From: Desertivirga xinjiangensis
GTDB taxonomy: Bacteria > Bacteroidota > Bacteroidia > Sphingobacteriales > Sphingobacteriaceae
Assembly: GCF_024436435.1 (NCBI RefSeq)
Contig: NZ_JAFMZP010000014.1
Coordinates: 1 to 64,000 of the forward strand
DNA: 64,000 nt
Reading direction: 5' to 3'
A program made the position numbers and the translations under genes. A model generated the notes under the pieces. It worked only from the letters and a program-made list of their open reading frames with translations. It did not search any database and was not told where the DNA came from. The first letter of the stretch is position 1; each line of letters opens with the position of its first letter. Of the stretch, positions 17,564 to 27,371 are shown piece by piece.

Positions 17564-20377
17564 ATGACAGCATTACCGCACGCTTCTGTTTCTATCAGAT
17601 TCTTATTTGTCAGCTTCTTTCTTCTAATATATTCTTTTTCTGCAAGAGCTCAAACAAGCGCATCAAACACTGTTCCTGACATGCAGCGACTTGTTGCGGC
17701 GCTGGATACATTTAGCAAAAAGCTGCCTGCCGAGAAGCTATTTATCCATACCGACAAGCCCGGTTATATATCAGGAGATACACTGTGGTTCAAGGGCTAT
17801 CTCCTGGATGCGCAGACAGGCGCTTACTCCAGCCGCAGCGGACTGGTTTACCTGGAGCTTATCTCTGATAGTGGTGTGGTGGCTCAAAGGATATGTGTAC
17901 CGGCAGCGTTTGGTCTAACCTGGGGACAAATTATCCTCGACGAGACGATCAGCGAGGGTGCCTATTATTTACGTGCATACACTAACTGGATGCAGAATTT
18001 CGGAGAAGATACCTTCTTTAAAAAACGCTTTTACATAGCGAGTGCCGGTGAAGAGCAATGGCTGGTTACAGCACGGCATAGTTCAGCATTAAGCGACGGA
18101 AAAAAGCAAGTGTCGTTTGGATTGCAATTCAAAAAACAAAACAATGAGGCTATCGGCTTCAAAGAAATACAATGGCGTGTATTGGATGGACGTAAAACGC
18201 TCTCGAAAAGCACCGATGAAACACTCACCAGCAGCATTGAAGGTAAGTTCATCGCCCCCGCAAAAACCGGGAACACCTTAACTATAATTGCGCAGGACAA
18301 GAAAGATCCTAAACAAAAAGTGGTCATTCCGCTAAACGTCTTTGAACCCGAAGACATAGATCTGCAATTTATGCCTGAAGGAGGTCACCTGGTAGCCGGA
18401 CTACCTTCTAAAGTGGCTTTCAAAGCTGTCCTTCCTAATGGTAAAAGCACACCTGTCAAGGGAACCATTGTTGACAGTAAGAATAACGAAATTCTCAGTT
18501 TTGAAAGTTTACATAATGGCATGGGCGCGTTTGATATTGCCCCACAGGCGAATGAAACCTATTCAGCAAAATTAACACTGGCAAATGGCGCTACTAAATT
18601 GTATGCTTTACCTGCGATCAATCCTTCGGGGATCACAATTAAAGTTTTGAACCGGGCAGAGTCTGACTCCGTACGGGTGGCCGTTTTTTTAAGTGCCGAC
18701 TTACTTGATAACAAGACTTACCGGCTTACTGGCTTCTCACGAGGGCATATGTATTACGGGGCCAATTTTGCCGCGAACAAACAAAGGGTAAGCGGCCTGG
18801 TGTCAAAGCTGTCTTTTCCGACTGGGGTTGCCCATTTTACTGTATTTAACGACAAGGATCAGGCTGTTGCGGAGAGGCTGGTTTACATTGACCATAAAAC
18901 TAAACTCAATATCAATATCGGTTCAGCAAAGGCAAGTTACAAAACCAGAGATAGTATAGCACTTAACCTGCAGGTTTCTGATATGGCTGGTAAACCTGTA
19001 CAAGGCAGCTTTTCCTTATCTGTTACTGACGACTCGCAGGTAAATATCGACACGCTCGAGAATAATATTTTAAGCCAGTTTTACCTTTCTTCTGAACTAA
19101 AAGGTGCCATAGAGAAGCCAGCATATTATTTTACGGGAAGCCCGCAAGCCCATCACGCTCTTGACGTGTTGCTACTGACGCAGGGATGGGTTGGCTATAA
19201 CTGGAACGAAATATTTAAAGGCAAAAATACGCCGGTCTTTACTCCTGAACCAGGTCTGGCTGTAAGTGGTAAAGTTCTTAACGCTTTTAATAAGCCCGTT
19301 TCGAACTCTAAAGTTCTTTTGTTTGCCAGCGGCAAGCTCCGTCTGATAAGAGACACTGTTACCAATAATGCGGGACGTTTCTCGTTTGCAAATTTCCCAC
19401 CTGTTGATACCGTTTCATTTTTCGTACAGGCGAGAAACACCCGCGGAAAAAGCTTTAATGTGGGGCTTGAAATGGACGGCTTTAAACCTGCGAAGCCCTT
19501 TGTTTCTACCGAGCCTCCTTTAATTCCATGGTATGTTAATATGGACAGCACTACCTCAAATGTTATAAAAAACAGAAAAGATTATAAAGAATATATTGAA
19601 AAGCTAAATGGCCCCAATATGCTTAAGGATGTGATCATCACAGCCAAAAGAGCCATAAAAAACTCCAAAAATCTCAATGGTGCCGGTGAAGCTGACCAGA
19701 TCATAGACCTCGAACAGATCAGCAAATCCCCGACTTATTCTGTGCTAGACCTGTTGCAGAAACAAGTTAAAGGCTTTATGATAAAGACCAACAAAACGGG
19801 CAATCAATTCTTTTATGTTTACGATAAACGTGTGCGGTTCATAGTAGATGGAATAGACCTGAACCGGTTTTACGAGCCTACTGATTCGTCAGGATACAAT
19901 CAATATTATGAGTACATAAACTCTGCATTTTCGTCGCTTTCGCCGAGTGAGATCACCGGGATAGAGGTAATGTATAATATGGGCAATACCAGCAGGTACG
20001 ATTCTGAATTCCTGACATCGACCGAGCTAATGGGATTTCCTAACACTGCATATTTGGAAATCACCACTCGCTCTGGTAATGGAATATTTTTCAAAACGAC
20101 CCCGGGGATAGCCACATACAGGCCAATACCTATAACCACCGCCCGACAATTTTATCAGCCGCGCTATAATTCCTCAAACGTCGTTAAAACGCCTGATTAT
20201 CGCTCAACCGTTTACTGGCAGCCTCATATCTACGTGGATAATAACGGAACTGCCAGTACAAACTTTTATTCGGCAGATAAGCCTGGATACTACACTGTTC
20301 TCATCCAGGGCAGTAATATGGAAGGATTGTTAGGTTATAAATTTATTAAATTGAAAATTGAAGCACCAGGAAAGTAA
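17564..20377 (+). CDS. Large periplasmic/outer-membrane protein with MG2-like and TonB-plug-like domains
   Basis: A 937-residue exported protein with a signal peptide of about 30 residues ending S-A-R-A-Q. Residues 45-150 contain the macroglobulin-like (MG2) motif F-I-H-T-D-K-P-G-Y-I-S-G-D-T-L-W-F-K-G-Y. Residues about 565-640 look like a carboxypeptidase-regulatory (Ig-like) domain: SGKVLNAFNKPV then NNAGRFSF. Residues about 690-810 resemble a TonB-receptor plug (LKDVIITAKR, VLDLLQKQVKGF, RFIVDGID). No 22-strand barrel follows, so this is not a transporter. Bacteroidota have many such proteins; their role is unknown. The gene is convergent with the GIN lipoprotein gene, only 3 nt separating the stops. 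Confidence 0.8.
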   Translation: MTALPHASVSIRFLFVSFFLLIYSFSARAQTSASNTVPDMQRLVAALDTFSKKLPAEKLFIHTDKPGYISGDTLWFKGYLLDAQTGAYSSRSGLVYLELISDSGVVAQRICVPAAFGLTWGQIILDETISEGAYYLRAYTNWMQNFGEDTFFKKRFYIASAGEEQWLVTARHSSALSDGKKQVSFGLQFKKQNNEAIGFKEIQWRVLDGRKTLSKSTDETLTSSIEGKFIAPAKTGNTLTIIAQDKKDPKQKVVIPLNVFEPEDIDLQFMPEGGHLVAGLPSKVAFKAVLPNGKSTPVKGTIVDSKNNEILSFESLHNGMGAFDIAPQANETYSAKLTLANGATKLYALPAINPSGITIKVLNRAESDSVRVAVFLSADLLDNKTYRLTGFSRGHMYYGANFAANKQRVSGLVSKLSFPTGVAHFTVFNDKDQAVAERLVYIDHKTKLNINIGSAKASYKTRDSIALNLQVSDMAGKPVQGSFSLSVTDDSQVNIDTLENNILSQFYLSSELKGAIEKPAYYFTGSPQAHHALDVLLLTQGWVGYNWNEIFKGKNTPVFTPEPGLAVSGKVLNAFNKPVSNSKVLLFASGKLRLIRDTVTNNAGRFSFANFPPVDTVSFFVQARNTRGKSFNVGLEMDGFKPAKPFVSTEPPLIPWYVNMDSTTSNVIKNRKDYKEYIEKLNGPNMLKDVIITAKRAIKNSKNLNGAGEADQIIDLEQISKSPTYSVLDLLQKQVKGFMIKTNKTGNQFFYVYDKRVRFIVDGIDLNRFYEPTDSSGYNQYYEYINSAFSSLSPSEITGIEVMYNMGNTSRYDSEFLTSTELMGFPNTAYLEITTRSGNGIFFKTTPGIATYRPIPITTARQFYQPRYNSSNVVKTPDYRSTVYWQPHIYVDNNGTASTNFYSADKPGYYTVLIQGSNMEGLLGYKFIKLKIEAPGK

Positions 20378-20380
20378 TCG

Positions 20381-21106
20381 CTATTCTACACCCACAATTT
20401 TGCCGGATCCGCTTATTGACGAATTGACTTTGCCTGGATTGCCTTTGTAGCGTACACCGCCGCTTCCGCTGATATTTGCGTTAAGCTCATTGCTTACAAA
20501 GATCTCCAGGTTACCTGAACCGGAAATATTAACGCTGGCTTTTTCGGATACCAGGGGATAGCCATGTATCTTTCCTGATCCACTTATCTGGGCTTCGAAA
20601 TCAGAACAAGATCCCTCAATATAAACATCACCGCTGCCACTCACTTTGGCGGTGACCCAGTCACTTTCCGATTTCACACTGATTTTTCCTGATCCGGAAA
20701 GCTCTATATTGAGCTTCTCTGCATCAAAGATATCCTCTGTTTGGGCATTTCCAGAACCTGCAAGCCTTATTTCTTCCAATTGATCAGTGTACACCACGAA
20801 TTTAAAATCAGTATTCTTCAGACAACGGTCGCTGTAAATTTTCAACTTCCCGTCTTCAACACGGCTTTTTGCTTCCGCTATCTGGTTGGAGTTACCCTCT
20901 ATGACAATCCGGTTTTCCGGTGCCTTACGAATTATCAACTTGCCTTCCATCTGAAAATCAATCTTGGTAAACTCTGCCAGTGCCCTGCTTTGCGAGTCTT
21001 CGTCATCATTTCCTCTTATGCATGGACCAAAACCATTCTTATTGCATGCAGTAATAGTCAGAGAAATAAAGAGTAATAAAAGTGTATGGAAAACTTGTTT
21101 TTTCAT
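20381..21106 (-). CDS. GIN-domain (DUF2807) lipoprotein
   Basis: A 241-residue lipoprotein: signal with lipobox I-T-A-C, Cys21. The body is a head-GIN domain with a right-handed beta-helix: one AGSG and six SGSG turns recur at steps of about 17-22 residues (from LAGSGNAQ to ISGSGKIVG at the C-terminus). The family is found on Bacteroidota surfaces and has been called a putative auto-transporter adhesin, but no function is proven. It is the last gene of the sigma/anti-sigma/TonB-receptor operon, 11 nt after the receptor, so it is probably regulated with it. Confidence 0.87.
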   Translation of the reverse strand: MKKQVFHTLLLLFISLTITACNKNGFGPCIRGNDDEDSQSRALAEFTKIDFQMEGKLIIRKAPENRIVIEGNSNQIAEAKSRVEDGKLKIYSDRCLKNTDFKFVVYTDQLEEIRLAGSGNAQTEDIFDAEKLNIELSGSGKISVKSESDWVTAKVSGSGDVYIEGSCSDFEAQISGSGKIHGYPLVSEKASVNISGSGNLEIFVSNELNANISGSGGVRYKGNPGKVNSSISGSGKIVGVE

Positions 21107-21117
21107 ATGATAATTAT

Positions 21118-23772
21118 TTAAAATTCTATCCTGTAATAAAGAGAAGGTATCATTCCCGCCAGGGTAGCTTTCTCGATCTTATTTTTATCAGAGTTAAAAA
21201 ACTCTCCTAGTTCGTTGCGGCGATTCATAATGTTTTGGATATCCAGGAAAATGGCATGACTTAACTTTGGCCTGTTAATCCGGTAGTTCACGGAAAGGTC
21301 TAACCTAAAATATGGCGACGTTCTGATAGTATTTATTTGATCTTCGAAGACGGTTTGATAATCCTCTCTTAATGACTCTTCAAGGTTAATGGGCGTATAA
21401 GGACGGCCACCTGTATATACAACCTTTGTATTGATTCCAAATAAGTTTTTATTTGAGGATCCGGTCTTCCATTCCTTTCCGCTAACAATATTGCCTACAT
21501 AATTGCTGTTAAAATTCGTATTATATTTTTTGCCACTTAAGGGACTGAACTTAGAGTCAAAAAGAGAAGATGTAATAAGGAAATAATATCCCTGGCTCAA
21601 TGACTTCTCTAAGGTAAGCTCCAGGCCTGTGTTTGTTCCCTTCCCTTTGTTTGTGAGTGCACGATAATTACGGGCATAGATCATGTAAGCATCGGCACTG
21701 TTTATCGTTGAGAAGTTAACCGCCGGATCATTCGAAACAGGCACGTTAAAGAGATGCTGATAATAAGCTTCGGCTTTAAATTTTATACGATTACGGAAGC
21801 TTCTTTCATATCCGGCAACTATATGCAAGGCCTTTGATGGCGATAGCTCTCTGTTCGATTCAATAACTGTTCCATCAGGCAGCTCATTCCTGGCAAAATA
21901 AAAAGCCATAGGCTCCAGGCGACTATGCACTCCGGCCCCGAGGGAAACCTGCTGATTGGGCTTAATCCACCAGTTCAATCCGGCCCTGGGTTCAATGCTC
22001 ACAGTCTCGCTAAGGTTAAAGTAACTGGCATGTAAGCCGGAATTGACAGAGAGCTTATCGTTAAACTGGTGTTTCCATTGAACAAAAGACTCCTGGTTCC
22101 AGGCGCTACCCTGAGCTTGAAGTAAGTTGCTGAGCCTGTCAATCTGCTTTTTGTACACCAGCGAGTTAAGGTCGAAAGTAAGCAGTGAGCTAATTATACC
22201 GGCTCTGACTGTATTTTTAGAGTTTACCTTGTAATTGACAAGTCCGGAATACCGGAAGCTCTCATTAATGTAAGTATCCCGGCCGTAGGTACTTTTCTCA
22301 TACGTGTTACTAAGTGAATCTACATCATCAGTAATGCGGTTCCCAGAGTAAGACAATATATTTTTCAGATATATTTTTTTATTGAGGGAAAGCAGATGCT
22401 TTAGCCCTGCACTCCCTGAGTTGTACCCGAAGCGCCTGTCGAACTTATCGTCGAGACTTTCCCAAACAGTGTAGTCTCTCTCAGCTTGCTGTTTCTGGCT
22501 GCTTATCCCTCCTATCCCGAAAAGGGAAAAAGTCCCTGCAGTTTTTGTAGGGAAATTAAGATTAAACGCCAGATCCTGATAAATAGGCACTCTACCCTCA
22601 CCAGCCGGCGATATTCCCAATTGTTCAAGAATTCCAAGTGTGGAATAACGATAATTGATCAAATACGATGATTTACCGCCCTTTTTGAAGGGACCTTCTA
22701 CCGTCGCCTCAGTTCCCAGTAAACCAGCCATAAAAGCATATTCGTTTTTCTCTGTATTTCCCTTGCGGAATTGCAAGTCAAAGACGCCTGATAGTGCATT
22801 ACCATATTCTGCCGGGAAGGCTCCTGTAAAAAAATCTGAATTGGTTAACATACCGGAGCTGATCATACTGATACCTCCAGCCGAACTTCCCTCTTCTCCA
22901 AAATGATTGGGATTAATAATTTCTATCCCTTCCAAACGCCATTGTAATCCTTTAGAGGAATTTCCGCGAATAACGATATCATTGTTGATATCATTTCCGG
23001 CCGTTACTCCCGCAAAGCTTTGAGCCATCCGGGCTGGGTCAAATGCACTCCCTGCATAACGGCTGGTTTCTTCTGTTGAGAAAGAACGGGCGCTTACCGT
23101 TGCCATGTCATTCAATGGCCGTTGAACATCCTTATTAGCACTAACATAAACCACATTCAAATCTGTTATCGACTCAGTCAATGGTATCGTTAGAACAAGT
23201 TCCTTGCCCGAACTTACCAGCACCTGCGATATACTCGTCTTCTTATAACCCAAAGCTGAGAATTCAATTTCATGCCTGCCCACGGGAATACTTCTGAAAC
23301 GAAATTCGCCCTCTGAATTTGTGGATGTCCTTTTATCGGCGGAGGAAACCGCAACGGTTACTCCTGGTATCGGCATATTACTTTCTTTATCAATAACAAC
23401 TCCTCTAATGGTTTGAAAGAGAGACTTGGACGGTTCCTCAGAATCGGCCGTTCTCTTTGGATTAGGCTTCAAGATTATCTGCTCTCCTACTTGCTGCCAC
23501 TGCAAACCCGTTTCGATACAAAGTGCATTCAGGACGGAACTGAGCGGTTGAGCTTTTAGCCGGATGCTTATTTTCTTGTTTAGTTCCAGATCTGCATTGT
23601 TATATGAAAACCTGAGTTTATGACTTTTACCCAGATCCTCCAGGATATAAGATAGTCTTTGTTGATTATAGGCTACTGTAACTTTCTTCGCCAGTTTGTT
23701 CTGCGCAAAACTGCTTTGGGCAAAACATAGCATGGCCATAAAGAATATTATCTTTTTTAAAATACGTCTCAT
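21118..23772 (-). CDS. TonB-dependent receptor with STN and carboxypeptidase-like domains
   Basis: An 884-residue outer-membrane transporter-transducer. Order: signal peptide (1-23, ending S-S-F-A-Q); STN/secretin-TonB short domain (about 27-100), the signalling domain that contacts FecR; CarboxypepD_reg-like domain (about 117-200, IRGVVIDKESNMPIPGVTV); plug (about 215-330, with IVIRGNSSKGLQWRLEGIEI); barrel to a terminal Phe. It imports an unknown ligand, and binding probably signals through FecR to the ECF sigma factor encoded upstream. No SusD partner is present, so a classical glycan-uptake pair is unlikely. 18 nt after the FecR gene, 11 nt before the GIN gene. Confidence 0.92.
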   Translation of the reverse strand: MRRILKKIIFFMAMLCFAQSSFAQNKLAKKVTVAYNQQRLSYILEDLGKSHKLRFSYNNADLELNKKISIRLKAQPLSSVLNALCIETGLQWQQVGEQIILKPNPKRTADSEEPSKSLFQTIRGVVIDKESNMPIPGVTVAVSSADKRTSTNSEGEFRFRSIPVGRHEIEFSALGYKKTSISQVLVSSGKELVLTIPLTESITDLNVVYVSANKDVQRPLNDMATVSARSFSTEETSRYAGSAFDPARMAQSFAGVTAGNDINNDIVIRGNSSKGLQWRLEGIEIINPNHFGEEGSSAGGISMISSGMLTNSDFFTGAFPAEYGNALSGVFDLQFRKGNTEKNEYAFMAGLLGTEATVEGPFKKGGKSSYLINYRYSTLGILEQLGISPAGEGRVPIYQDLAFNLNFPTKTAGTFSLFGIGGISSQKQQAERDYTVWESLDDKFDRRFGYNSGSAGLKHLLSLNKKIYLKNILSYSGNRITDDVDSLSNTYEKSTYGRDTYINESFRYSGLVNYKVNSKNTVRAGIISSLLTFDLNSLVYKKQIDRLSNLLQAQGSAWNQESFVQWKHQFNDKLSVNSGLHASYFNLSETVSIEPRAGLNWWIKPNQQVSLGAGVHSRLEPMAFYFARNELPDGTVIESNRELSPSKALHIVAGYERSFRNRIKFKAEAYYQHLFNVPVSNDPAVNFSTINSADAYMIYARNYRALTNKGKGTNTGLELTLEKSLSQGYYFLITSSLFDSKFSPLSGKKYNTNFNSNYVGNIVSGKEWKTGSSNKNLFGINTKVVYTGGRPYTPINLEESLREDYQTVFEDQINTIRTSPYFRLDLSVNYRINRPKLSHAIFLDIQNIMNRRNELGEFFNSDKNKIEKATLAGMIPSLYYRIEF

Positions 23773-23790
23773 AATAAGTTTGATTGTCTG

Positions 23791-24774
23791 CTATTTCTTC
23801 TTTACAAGGTAGACAGAATCTGATTTCACAATTTTTACATCAAGCAAAGCTTCTAAAACATCGCTGACATCATTTAGCGAGGCATTATCAAACGAAGTGG
23901 TAATCCTTTGATTAAGAAGAGCTGAGTTTTCAAGTCGGAAGCTTATTTCATAAGCACCTTCCAGAGTTTTAATCACCTGAGAAACAGGTGAATTTTGAAA
24001 AGTCAGACTTTTATTCTTCCAGAAAAGAAAGTTTTGATCTTCATATGAACTTTTCGCCACGTACCCCTCTTTTGTAATCAGACCGGCATCCCCTGGCAAC
24101 AAAAAAAGCTCTTGCACAGGGTTGTCTTTCGACTTAAATGACACCTTACCGGTTACAACCGAGACTTTTATATTGCCCTCGTCCTCCTGCTTAATATTAA
24201 AGGAAGTTCCTAAAACCTGGGTAAGGGTTCTTCCGGTTGTAACTATAAAAGGCTTGTCAGGATTCCTTTTAATTTCGAAAAAGCCTTCACCTGTTAACTT
24301 CACTGTCCTTTGCTCGTCGCTGTTAAAGCTTTCTTCATAAGTCAAGGAACTATTGCTGTTGAGCCACACTTTCGAACCATCAGGCAAAATCAATTCCTTG
24401 TGCTGGCCAGCCAAAGTTTCTACCTCGATTAATCCACTGGTCGATAATTGTTTGTAGCTTAAAACACCAATTGTTAATACCAACAGAACCATAGCAGCGA
24501 TTTTAATCCATCTGAATGAATCAATTCTACGCACCTGGTCGTCTGTTTTTTCTACAGCGATTGTACTTCTGAGTTTCTGCCATGCGGCTCTGGTATCTAC
24601 TTTAAAATTTTCCGGATAATTTTTGGTCTTGTCCCAGGTATCCTGAAGCTCTTTGAGCAATTCGGCACGGACCGGATCGTCACCCAGCCATTCCAATAAT
24701 TCCTCTGTTTCTTCGAGAGAAAGTTCGTTGGAGACATACCTGCTCATTAAATTCCAGTATTTTTCGTCGCTCAT
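23791..24774 (-). CDS. FecR-family anti-sigma factor
   Basis: A 327-residue single-pass membrane protein. The N-terminal part (1-85) is the cytosolic sigma-binding domain with the Bacteroidota pattern LSLEETEELLEWL. A membrane segment lies at about 88-106. The periplasmic FecR domain (about 115-210) has LPDGSKVWLNSNSSLTYEE and the RTVKLTGEGFFEI block. DUF4974 (about 255-325), the C-terminal STN-like domain, ends SVYLVKKK. It sits between the sigma factor (60 nt upstream) and the receptor (18 nt downstream), the standard surface-signalling order. Confidence 0.94.
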   Translation of the reverse strand: MSDEKYWNLMSRYVSNELSLEETEELLEWLGDDPVRAELLKELQDTWDKTKNYPENFKVDTRAAWQKLRSTIAVEKTDDQVRRIDSFRWIKIAAMVLLVLTIGVLSYKQLSTSGLIEVETLAGQHKELILPDGSKVWLNSNSSLTYEESFNSDEQRTVKLTGEGFFEIKRNPDKPFIVTTGRTLTQVLGTSFNIKQEDEGNIKVSVVTGKVSFKSKDNPVQELFLLPGDAGLITKEGYVAKSSYEDQNFLFWKNKSLTFQNSPVSQVIKTLEGAYEISFRLENSALLNQRITTSFDNASLNDVSDVLEALLDVKIVKSDSVYLVKKK

Positions 24775-24834
24775 GCTTTAAACAATTACTGTTTATTAAT
24801 AAGACAGTACGGATGACCGATACCCTTACGTATA

Positions 24835-25410
24835 TTAGAAAAAAAATAGATTTATTAGAGATAATCCTGTAAGAAGCCAGGAACGAAGATGTTTGAGGGC
24901 TTTAGACATCTGGCCTTCAACAGTTTTCACAGAGATGTCTAACTTTGATGCAATTTCTTTGTAACTCAGCTGATCATAACGACTCAATATGAAAACCATC
25001 CGGCAAGCTTCTGGCAAGGCCTTAACTGCTGCTTCCACCCGCTGGTTCACCTCCTTTAAGGCCATGGCCTGCTCAACATCATTGACGTCTTCCATCGTTT
25101 CTGAGCCATAAAGGTCTTCACGCTTCAATGCATTCTTATATTTTTTGATGTAGTTGAGAGACTGGTTAATAGTACTTTGAAAGAGATATGCTTTGAGGGA
25201 TGAGGTAATGATTAAGCTGTCCCGTTTTTCCCAAAGCCTGTAAAAAACATCCTGCACGATATCTTCAGCGATATCCTTATCCTGAACGATCCGGAACGAG
25301 CTGGCACACAGCGACTGATAATTCACCTGGAAAAGTGCTTCAAATCCTGATATATCAAGCATTAGGGACATTTCGCTGTTATTGTCTTTGTTTAAATTAG
25401 TGACGAACAT
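24835..25410 (-). CDS. ECF RNA polymerase sigma factor (FecI-like)
   Basis: A 191-residue sigma-70 family protein of the Bacteroidota FecI-like group. Sigma region 2 lies at about 28-95 (IAEDIVQDVFYRLWEKRD) and region 4 at about 125-178, with the helix-turn-helix LSYKEIASKLDISVKTVEGQM. A hydrophobic tail ends in FFF. An internal ATG 39 nt downstream (25371) would give a start closer to region 2, so the start is uncertain. First gene of the sigma/FecR/receptor/GIN operon; it is divergent from mdh, with about 90 nt between. Confidence 0.92.
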   Translation of the reverse strand: MFVTNLNKDNNSEMSLMLDISGFEALFQVNYQSLCASSFRIVQDKDIAEDIVQDVFYRLWEKRDSLIITSSLKAYLFQSTINQSLNYIKKYKNALKREDLYGSETMEDVNDVEQAMALKEVNQRVEAAVKALPEACRMVFILSRYDQLSYKEIASKLDISVKTVEGQMSKALKHLRSWLLTGLSLINLFFF

Positions 25411-25500
25411 TACTTTTAAAACGCTACAATTTATCCCAAAAGATTCGATTACTATGTCATTTTTTTTAACTTAGGCAGAAATAACCTTTAAAAAAATCGA

Positions 25501-26439
25501 ATGAAAGTAACAGTAGTTGGAGCTGGAGCAGTTGGCGCAACTTGTGCTGATGATATAGCCAGAAAAGCATTGTCCGAAGAACTTATCTTATTAGACATTA
25601 AAGAAGGTTTTGCAGAAGGCAAAGCAATTGACATGATGCAAACAGCAGCTTTGCTTGGTTTTGACTCTAAGATCAGAGGAGTTACCAATGACTATGCAGC
25701 CACTGCAGACTCGAGCGTAGTTGTTATCACCTCCGGTTTACCCCGCAAACCCGGCATGACCAGAGAAGAGCTTATTGGCACCAACGCCGGCATAGTGAAA
25801 TCGGTAACAGAAAACATTTTAAAATATTCACCAAATACGATAATTATAGTAGTATCCAATCCGATGGATACTATGAATTATTTAACATTAAAGACCTCGG
25901 GGCTTCCTAAAAACAGGATTCTTGGCATGGGAGGCGCTTTAGATTCCGCACGTTTCAAATTTTATCTAAGTCAGGAACTTGGCTGTTCACCAGCAGATTT
26001 AAATGCTATGGTAATTGGTGGTCACGGTGATACTACCATGATTCCATTGATTAAACATGCAACGTGGAACAGCATCCCTGTAACCCAATTATTGAGTCAG
26101 GAACAACAGGATAAAGTAGTTGCAGCGACCATGGTGGGAGGTGCAACTTTAACTAAGCTGATTGGTACTTCTGCATGGTATGCACCTGGTGCAGGCACTG
26201 CAGTTATGGTTGAAAGTATCTTGCGGGATCAGAAAAAGCTGATTTCAAGCGGTGTTGCCCTGGATGGTGAATATGGACAGTCGGATATCTCCCTGGTAGT
26301 ACCAGTGGTTATCGGCAAAAACGGTGCTGAAAAGATCATTAACCTTCCTTTAAGCGCTGAAGAGCAGGCGGCCTTTAACAAGAGCGCGGACGCCGTACGT
26401 TCAATGAATAATGTTCTCACGGAATCAAATTTGATTTAA
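25501..26439 (+). CDS. mdh: Malate dehydrogenase (LDH-like type)
   Basis: NAD-dependent interconversion of malate and oxaloacetate. The 312-residue protein has the N-terminal nucleotide-binding loop G-A-G-A-V-G-A (8-14), acidic residue D36 (LLDIKEG), the substrate-binding R in the GLPRKPGMTREEL loop, the active-site D and R in ALDSARF, and the catalytic His in GGHGDTTM. These mark the [LDH-like] MDH group used by Bacteroidota. Only 27 nt separates it from the retropepsin-like gene downstream. Confidence 0.96.
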   Translation: MKVTVVGAGAVGATCADDIARKALSEELILLDIKEGFAEGKAIDMMQTAALLGFDSKIRGVTNDYAATADSSVVVITSGLPRKPGMTREELIGTNAGIVKSVTENILKYSPNTIIIVVSNPMDTMNYLTLKTSGLPKNRILGMGGALDSARFKFYLSQELGCSPADLNAMVIGGHGDTTMIPLIKHATWNSIPVTQLLSQEQQDKVVAATMVGGATLTKLIGTSAWYAPGAGTAVMVESILRDQKKLISSGVALDGEYGQSDISLVVPVVIGKNGAEKIINLPLSAEEQAAFNKSADAVRSMNNVLTESNLI

Positions 26440-26466
26440 TGGGTCTGCAGGCAAAAGCTGGATTAA

Positions 26467-26910
26467 ATGAACACCATTGAAGTCCCCTTAAACGTTTTAA
26501 ATCTTCATGATGACGGCTTCCATCTCTTGGTGGAAGTCGTTGTTTTTCATACGGTATTCAGAGCTGTTGTAGATACGGGAGCTTCGCGAACGGTTATAGA
26601 TAAGAATACTATTGAGGAATATATCGATCATGAGCACTTGCTGTTAAGTGACCGCTTGTCTACAGGCCTCGGAACTAACTCCATGGCAAGTTATAGTGTC
26701 GTTATTCCTGAGATCACTATAGGTGATCTGAAATTGCAACATTTTGAAGCTGCCGTGCTGGACCTTGCCTCAATTAATCATGCATATGAACAAATGGATG
26801 TTGGGCCGGTTATTGGCGTTATTGGCGGAGATATACTTATGAATTATGGAGCAATTATTGATTACTTCTCAAAAAAAATCTCATTTACTATTTCTCATCC
26901 TGATTGTTAA
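26467..26910 (+). CDS. Retropepsin-like aspartic protease domain protein
   Basis: A 147-residue cytosolic protein with one retroviral-type aspartic protease fold. The active-site triad is V-V-D-T-G-A-S (residues 36-42, catalytic D38), and the second hydrophobic-Gly element is GVIGGDILMNYG (about 117-128). One such domain must dimerise to be active. Similar single-domain proteins are common in Bacteroidota and uncharacterised. It sits between mdh and the truncated hemoglobin gene with short gaps, so a three-gene transcript is likely. Confidence 0.82.
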   Translation: MNTIEVPLNVLNLHDDGFHLLVEVVVFHTVFRAVVDTGASRTVIDKNTIEEYIDHEHLLLSDRLSTGLGTNSMASYSVVIPEITIGDLKLQHFEAAVLDLASINHAYEQMDVGPVIGVIGGDILMNYGAIIDYFSKKISFTISHPDC

Positions 26911-26942
26911 AAATCAGTTACGGGCTATTAATAATCACTGTG

Positions 26943-27353
26943 ATGAAAAAAGATATCGAAACCAGGGAGGATGTAGAAGTATTGGTAAATTCGTTTTATT
27001 CAAAGGTCCAGCAGGATGATTTAATCGGCCCCATCTTTAACGATGTAGCCAAAGTAGACTGGGCGTATCATTTGCCGAAAATGTATGATTTTTTTGAGAC
27101 AATAATACTTGGCCACAAAGGATTTAAGGGGAACCCTATGGAAACCCATTTTAAGCTCAACCGTGAGTTCCCCCTAAAACCAAAACATTTCGACCAGTGG
27201 AAATCTCTGTTCTTTGCAACGATAGATGAGCACTTTGAAGGACTGAACGCCTCGGAAGCGAAACAGAAAGCAGCGTCAATTGCCGACTTAATGTTTTATA
27301 AGATCAATAATCAGAACGCAGGTATTAATGTGCTTAAACACCCTAGGCGTTAA
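26943..27353 (+). CDS. Group III truncated hemoglobin
   Basis: A 136-residue heme protein. ATG 26943 is chosen; the TTG at 26904 overlaps the previous gene and adds 13 residues that do not fit the family. The sequence matches group III (trHbP-like) globins: FYSKVQQDDLIGPIFNDV at the start, then YHLPKMYDFFETIILG and the ETHFKL segment with the proximal-side His, then FDQWKSLFFATIDEHFEG. The role is uncertain (oxygen or NO chemistry). A bidirectional terminator follows, shared with gyrB. Confidence 0.88.
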   Translation: MKKDIETREDVEVLVNSFYSKVQQDDLIGPIFNDVAKVDWAYHLPKMYDFFETIILGHKGFKGNPMETHFKLNREFPLKPKHFDQWKSLFFATIDEHFEGLNASEAKQKAASIADLMFYKINNQNAGINVLKHPRR

Positions 27354-27371
27354 CAGCGCAAAAGCAACAAA

